Source: Streptomyces termitum (GTDB taxonomy: Bacteria > Actinomycetota > Actinomycetes > Streptomycetales > Streptomycetaceae). Taken from it: DNA of 64,000 nt. Of this stretch, positions 60,127 to 64,000 are shown piece by piece; within the stretch, counting starts at the first letter, position 1, and every line of letters begins with the position of its first letter. Location: assembly GCF_014650175.1 (NCBI RefSeq), contig NZ_BMUL01000015.1, positions 62,001-126,000 of the forward strand, given 5' to 3'. The notes below the pieces were generated by a model. That model saw only the letters and a list, made by a program, of their open reading frames with translations. It was not told where the DNA came from and did not search any database. The translations under genes and the position numbers were made by a program.

Positions 60127-60135
60127 TGTGGACAA
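60127..60135. promoter_or_regulatory. DnaA-box-like 9-mer, recA-proximal
   Basis: TGTGGACAA is the exact reverse complement of TTGTCCACA. It lies 90 bp upstream of the recA start. Confidence 0.45.
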
Positions 60136-60178
60136 CTCGCCTCGCTGCCCGCGATTCCAGGGGCCGGAACCTTCATGA

Positions 60179-60190
60179 GAATAGATGTTC
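60179..60190. promoter_or_regulatory. SOS-box-like site upstream of recA
   Basis: On the recA strand this reads GAACATCTATTC, one base from the Streptomyces recA Cheo-type box GAACATCCATTC. With flanks it is TCGAACATCTATTCTC. It lies about 140 bp upstream of the recA ATG. Confidence 0.7.
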
Positions 60191-60220
60191 GATTTTCATG
60201 TCAAGCGCGCCACGCGGACC

Positions 60221-60229
60221 TGTGGACAA
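60221..60229. promoter_or_regulatory. DnaA-box-like 9-mer, recA-distal
   Basis: TGTGGACAA recurs here, 94 bp from the first copy, with the SOS-box-like site between the two. Confidence 0.45.
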
Positions 60230-60303
60230 CCCCGGCGCACCGCCCTCGACCGGTCCGGAACCGCCCCGGAGCAGGCCCGGAACCCCGTTGGTACGGTCGC
60301 CGG

Positions 60304-60906
60304 ATGGGAGACCAGGGAGAGCACCGGGCGGAGAACCGGCCGGAGACCCCGGGGGGCGGCTGGGACGCGGGGGCCGTTCGCGCCCGTCTCCGCGAGCTGG
60401 CCGCGCACGACCCCGACCTGCGGCGCTTCGGGGCCGGCACGCACCGCTACGCGCTGTCCCGCCCGCTGCCGGAGCGCGAGATCCGGGCCTTCGAGGAGGC
60501 CCACGGCGTCGCGCTGCCCGGGGAGTACCGCTCCTTCGTCGCGGCGGTGGGCGACGGCCCGGCCGGACCGGCCCACGGGCTGCTGCCGCTGACCGTCCCC
60601 CGCCCGGAGGCGGACGACGCGTGGGCCGTGGACGACGAGTGGCGGGAGGACCGGCGGCCCGGCCGCCTCGCGGAGCCGTTCCCCCTCGCCGCTCCCCGGC
60701 CCGGCCGCCTCGGGACGGCGGAGACCGAGGCGCTGACGCGGGGCACGCTCGCCCTGGCCGAGCAGGGCTGCGGCGTGTTCTCCCGGCTGGTCCTGAACGG
60801 TCCCCACGCCGGTGAGGTCTGGGACCTCGACCCGGACTGGGGCGGCTTCACGCCGACCGGCACCGACTTCCGCGCCTGGTACACCACGTGGCTGACGGGC
60901 CCGTAA
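60304..60906 (+). CDS. SMI1/KNR4-like protein
   Basis: The 200-residue protein resembles SMI1/KNR4 domain proteins, with LPEREIRAFEEAHGVALPGEY and FVAAVGDGPAGPAHGLLPL (about 55-100) as the usual core. It ends with SRLVLNGPHAGEVWDLDPDW. These proteins are often immunity or scaffold proteins, but no toxin gene is next to it. The start is ATG 60304. It is divergent from recA. The 218 bp after its stop are pyrimidine-rich simple sequence with no gene. Confidence 0.8.
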   Translation: MGDQGEHRAENRPETPGGGWDAGAVRARLRELAAHDPDLRRFGAGTHRYALSRPLPEREIRAFEEAHGVALPGEYRSFVAAVGDGPAGPAHGLLPLTVPRPEADDAWAVDDEWREDRRPGRLAEPFPLAAPRPGRLGTAETEALTRGTLALAEQGCGVFSRLVLNGPHAGEVWDLDPDWGGFTPTGTDFRAWYTTWLTGP

Positions 60907-61124
60907 GCCCTGCCTCCGCCCCCGCCCTCCTGCCCCTCCTGCCCGCCCCTGCCCCGCCCTTCCTGCCTGTCCCGGCCTCCGCCCCCGCTCTCCCGGCCGG
61001 CGACCGCTTCGCGCACCGGCGACCGGTCCTCGGGACCCGTGGTCCGGCCGCCCGCGCCCGGGAAGGGGCACCCGCGTTCAGGGGGCAGGTGTCAGGGCCT
61101 CGGCCGCTCGGCGGGGTCGGCCGC

Positions 61125-61685
61125 TCAGTCCTCCAGGGTCCCGTTCCGGTGGTCCTCGTCGGCGCGGGACAGGGCGTCGCCGATCAGGCGGGTGGCGAAG
61201 TCGCGGTCGCCCGCGATGCGGTTGATGTGCTCGGCGAGCAGCAGGGCCGTGGCCTCCAGGGCGGTCATCTCCTCCGTCGTCCAGTCCCCGTACTGGCGGC
61301 GCCAGAGGCTGGGGCTCAGGCCGGTGCCCGCCGCGATCGCCATCCCGGCCATGGTCGGGATGGCCTCGGGGCTGACCGTCCTGGGCATCATGCGCAGGGT
61401 GGTGACCAGGCTGGGGACGACGTACTCGATGACGTCCCGGTCGTGCTCCTCGTGGGCCCTGCGCAGCCAGTTCATGAACATGTAGACGAGGGTGCAGGTG
61501 CCGTCCAGCAGGTCGTGGACCCCTTGGAGGTCGAGGGACGCGGCGAGCTGGTCGATCAGTCTCTGCTCCTCCGGGTCGGTCCCTGCCTTGCCGTCGTGGA
61601 CGGCCTTGAGACGGGAATCGATCACCATGAGAGCCCCGTCCACGTCACCGACGGGGGCGTGGCGGGGGTCGCAGGACGATGGCAC
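61125..61685 (-). CDS. Hypothetical protein
   Basis: The 186-residue helical protein has no motif I recognise. Residues about 30-70 (LIDQLAASLDLQGVHDLLDG) and 95-160 (MMPRTVSPEAIPTMAGMAIA; WTTEEMTALEATALLLAEHI) look like long helices. There is no signal peptide. GTG 61685 is chosen because AGGAGG lies four bases upstream. ATG 61628 is an alternative. It stands between the SMI1-like gene, with which it is convergent, and the permease gene, 169 bp downstream of that gene's open end. Nothing indicates its role. Confidence 0.7.
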   Translation of the reverse strand: MPSSCDPRHAPVGDVDGALMVIDSRLKAVHDGKAGTDPEEQRLIDQLAASLDLQGVHDLLDGTCTLVYMFMNWLRRAHEEHDRDVIEYVVPSLVTTLRMMPRTVSPEAIPTMAGMAIAAGTGLSPSLWRRQYGDWTTEEMTALEATALLLAEHINRIAGDRDFATRLIGDALSRADEDHRNGTLED

Positions 61686-61854
61686 TGTTCCTCCTCGTGT
61701 CGCCCGCGTCGGCGCGGGCAGTCCGTACGCTAGGAGGCTCATCGGACGGGTTCCCGCCGATCGCGGAAACACCCTTCTGACGGCTGAACCGGGACACGGC
61801 TCGTTGACCCCGGCCCCCTCCCGAGCAGCGCTTCCGCCGGCCGGGCCCCGCCGG

Positions 61855-63225
61855 TCAGCGCTCCTCCGGAACGGGCCGCTCCTCGCCCGGTCCCTCGGCC
61901 GTCCCCGCCGCCTCGACCGCCTTCTCCTCCGGTTCCCCCGGGCCGTCCTTCTTGTGCTGGAGGGCCTTCTGGAGCCGGGCCAGGACCGCTTCGCCGTAGC
62001 GGCGGTGGCCGTGCACCCGGGGGTCGTCAGTGACGTCGTACCTCTTCACGTACGCCCCGAGGAACGCCTGGAGGGTGGCGACGGCCGGAATGGCGATCAG
62101 CGCGCCGACGGCGCCGAGAAGGGCGGTGCCCGCGATGACCGAGCCGAAGGCCACCGCCGGGTGGATGTCCACCGTCTTGGAGGTCAGCTTGGGCTGGAGG
62201 ACGTAGTTCTCGAACTGCTGGTAGACCACGACGAAGCCGAGCACCCACAGCGCGTACCAGGGGTTCACCGTGAAGGCGATCAGCATCGGCAGGGCGCCGG
62301 CCAGGTAGGTGCCGATGGTGGGGATGAACTGCGAGACCAGGCCGACCCAGACACCGAGCGCGGGCGCGTAGGGCACGCCGAGGATCTCGAGGAGCACGAA
62401 GTGGGCGATGCCGGAGATCAGCGCCATCAGGCCGCGCGAGTAGAGGTAGCCGCCGGTCTTGTCCACCGCGATCTCCCAGGCGCGCAGCACCTCGGCCTGC
62501 CGGGCGGGCGGCAGGACGGAGCAGAGCGAGCGGCGCAGCCGGGGCCCGTCGGCGGCGAAGTAGAAGGCGAAGAGGAAGATCGTCAGCAGTCTGAAGAGGC
62601 CGCCGAGGAGGGTCGCGGAGACGTCGAGGACGCCGCTGGCGCTGTTCTGGACGTACTTCTGCAGCCAGTCCGACTTGAGGAGGCTGTCCTGCACCTCGAC
62701 CCGGGAGAGGTCGGTGTGAAAGGTCTGGTTGCTCCAGTTGATGAGCGAGTCGAGGTACTGGGGGAAGTTGCCGACCATGTCGACGATCTGGCCCGCGAGC
62801 ATCGAGCCGAGCAGGACGACGAAGCCGATGCCGGCGATCAGGACGCCGAAGAAGACCAGGAAGGTGGCGAGTCCCCGCCGCATGCCGCGCGCGGCCATGC
62901 GGCCGACGGCCGGCTCGATGGCGAGTGCCAGGAAGAACGCGAGGAGGATGTTGACGAGCAGGCCGACGAGCTGGTGGAAGGCCCAGTCGCCGAGTTGGAA
63001 GCAGGCGTAGAGGGCGAGGGCCAGGACCATCGCGCGGGGCAGCCAGCGGGGCATGCGCGCCCCGGAGGCGCGGGCGGGGCCGAGGACTCCGGCGGGAGGT
63101 CCGTCTCCGGGGCCGGTGGCGAGCGCGCCGGGCGACGCGGGCGCGCCGTCCCCGTCGCTCCGGGCGTCGCCGGTCGTCGTCAGCGGCTTCTGGGCGGTCA
63201 TCTCGGTGTCGTCTGTCGGGGCCAC
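61855..63225 (-). CDS. AI-2E family transporter-like membrane protein
   Basis: The 456-residue membrane protein belongs to the AI-2E/YdiK permease family, whose members export AI-2 or ions. About eight hydrophobic segments are spread over 60-390, with LLVNILLAFFLALAIEP early and GVWVGLVSQFIPTIGTYLAG in the conserved region. The N-terminal 55 and the C-terminal 60 residues are polar tails. GTG 63225 (VAPTDDTEM) follows GGCGGG. ATG 63201 is the alternative. The substrate is unknown. Confidence 0.87.
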   Translation of the reverse strand: MAPTDDTEMTAQKPLTTTGDARSDGDGAPASPGALATGPGDGPPAGVLGPARASGARMPRWLPRAMVLALALYACFQLGDWAFHQLVGLLVNILLAFFLALAIEPAVGRMAARGMRRGLATFLVFFGVLIAGIGFVVLLGSMLAGQIVDMVGNFPQYLDSLINWSNQTFHTDLSRVEVQDSLLKSDWLQKYVQNSASGVLDVSATLLGGLFRLLTIFLFAFYFAADGPRLRRSLCSVLPPARQAEVLRAWEIAVDKTGGYLYSRGLMALISGIAHFVLLEILGVPYAPALGVWVGLVSQFIPTIGTYLAGALPMLIAFTVNPWYALWVLGFVVVYQQFENYVLQPKLTSKTVDIHPAVAFGSVIAGTALLGAVGALIAIPAVATLQAFLGAYVKRYDVTDDPRVHGHRRYGEAVLARLQKALQHKKDGPGEPEEKAVEAAGTAEGPGEERPVPEER

Positions 63226-63329
63226 CCCGCCAGTCTCGCGCACCCGGCGGACATTCCCGCCAGGGTGGTCGCCGATCGTCCCGGGCCGCCCGTCCGGAGG
63301 CTTCCCGGGGCGGGGCGGTCCTCCGTGGT

Positions 63330-63524
63330 TCAGCGCTTGTCGGCCGGGACGTCCATGGCCGAGCAGACCGCCCGCCACACGTCCTTCGCCTCCCAGCCTG
63401 CGTCCAGCGCCTCGTGGACGGTCCGGCCGCCGAGGTCGGACAGGACGTGGTCGCGCGCGAAGGAGTCGGCGTAGGAGCCGCCGAAGTGGTCGGCCATCCG
63501 TTCCCAGAAAATCGTCAACCGCAT
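63330..63524 (-). CDS. DUF3046 protein
   Basis: The 64-residue protein MRLTIFWERMADHFGGSYAD continues with DHVLSDLGGRTVHEALDAG and WEAKDVWRAVCSAMDVP. This is the complete DUF3046 pattern found near recA in actinobacteria. Function is unknown. It starts at ATG 63524, and no open frame nearby competes. Confidence 0.85.
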   Translation of the reverse strand: MRLTIFWERMADHFGGSYADSFARDHVLSDLGGRTVHEALDAGWEAKDVWRAVCSAMDVPADKR

Positions 63525-63604
63525 GACACCAGTATCCCGCTCCCAAGAGTGCAGCCCGTCCGCCGGGGCTTGTCACCGCGCCGTTCCGCCCTACCGTCGG
63601 ATGC

Positions 63605-64000
63605 ATGGCCGAAAAACCCCTCTCCGCCCCGTCCTCCGTCCCGCCGGCCCCCGGATCTCCGCTGGCGCGCGCCGAACGGTTCGTCTGGCTGACGGCCCGC
63701 GTCCTCGAACAGCGCCGGTTCGCCTACCACTTCCGGCGCGGCGGCGCGGACCAGGTCGAGGCGGCCCTGTCGGCGTACCTCAACGAGGACGGCGGTTACG
63801 GCCACGCGCTGGAACCCGATCTGCGCGGCCCGGTCAGCCAGCCGCTGCACACCGCGCACGCGCTGCGCGTGCTGGACTCGATCGGCCGGTGCGGCGGGCC
63901 GCGGGTGGAGCGGATCTGCCGCTATCTGACGGCGGTCTCCACCCACGAGGGGGCGCTGCCCGCGGTCCATCCGTCGCAACGCGGCTACCCGGCGGCCCCG
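63605..64000 (+). CDS. Conserved hypothetical protein, 5' part only
   Basis: The gene starts at ATG 63605 and runs off the window after 132 codons. FVWLTARVLEQRRFAYHFR, LSAYLNEDGGYGHALEPDLR and VSQPLHTAHALRVLDS resemble proteins with an alpha/alpha-toroid fold related to terpene cyclases and prenyltransferases. No catalytic residue can be judged from the part shown. The polar N-terminal 20 residues precede the fold. Confidence 0.75.
   Translation, partial: MAEKPLSAPSSVPPAPGSPLARAERFVWLTARVLEQRRFAYHFRRGGADQVEAALSAYLNEDGGYGHALEPDLRGPVSQPLHTAHALRVLDSIGRCGGPRVERICRYLTAVSTHEGALPAVHPSQRGYPAAP

Overview
The window is chromosomal DNA from a high-GC actinomycete, almost certainly Streptomyces. The evidence is the roughly 72% GC content, the frequent GTG starts, the Pro/Ala/Arg-rich opposite-strand open frames, and a gene order that matches, from memory, the recA-lexA-nrdJ region of the Streptomyces core chromosome. 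That region includes recA-recX, gluABCD with a two-component system, miaA/miaB, dapF, rshA, hflX, dinG, lexA, nrdR-nrdJ and rnhB. No rRNA, tRNA, prophage, insertion sequence or CRISPR array is visible. Starts were chosen by ribosome-binding sites, coupling and family length.

Left part (1-16.6 kb): an ABC ATPase-permease fusion with a degenerate ATPase, a NrtR-like Nudix regulator, a glycogen-debranching-type protein whose 5' end looks frameshifted, a DUF4192 protein and a divergent RecQ helicase with a C-terminal phosphoribosyltransferase-like domain. Next come two conserved hypotheticals, rnhB, an ADP-ribosylglycohydrolase, a histidine phosphatase, an ABC-F protein divergent from a TetR regulator across three evenly spaced palindromes, a YdbC-like protein and a TerD protein.

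Centre-left (16.6-30.2 kb): the DNA precursor and SOS block (nrdJ, nrdR with a pair of NrdR-box-like sites, lexA with an SOS-box-like site, dinG) is followed by a four-gene NRPS-independent siderophore operon. The operon has an aminotransferase, two IucA/IucC synthetases and a GNAT acyltransferase. It resembles the rhizobactin 1021 set without the decarboxylase and the N-hydroxylase.

Centre (30.5-44.2 kb): a tandem pair of trypsin-like lipoproteins, hflX, a secreted M1 peptidase, the RelA/SpoT homologue rshA, dapF, a small membrane protein, miaA, a small antitoxin-like protein, a LigB-like protein and miaB.

Right part (44.3-64 kb): a GlxA-type AraC regulator with an isochorismatase, a DUF1537 kinase, a 7-bp tandem repeat in a long intergenic region, a TAXI solute-binding protein, and the gluK/gluR-like two-component system divergent from the gluABCD glutamate uptake operon. 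A sulfur locus follows: an FAD monooxygenase, then a cysteine-codon leader peptide ahead of cysteine dioxygenase and rhodanese. The window ends with recX-recA (SOS-box-like site plus two DnaA-box-like 9-mers), an SMI1-like protein, a hypothetical, an AI-2E family permease, a DUF3046 protein and the start of a further conserved gene.
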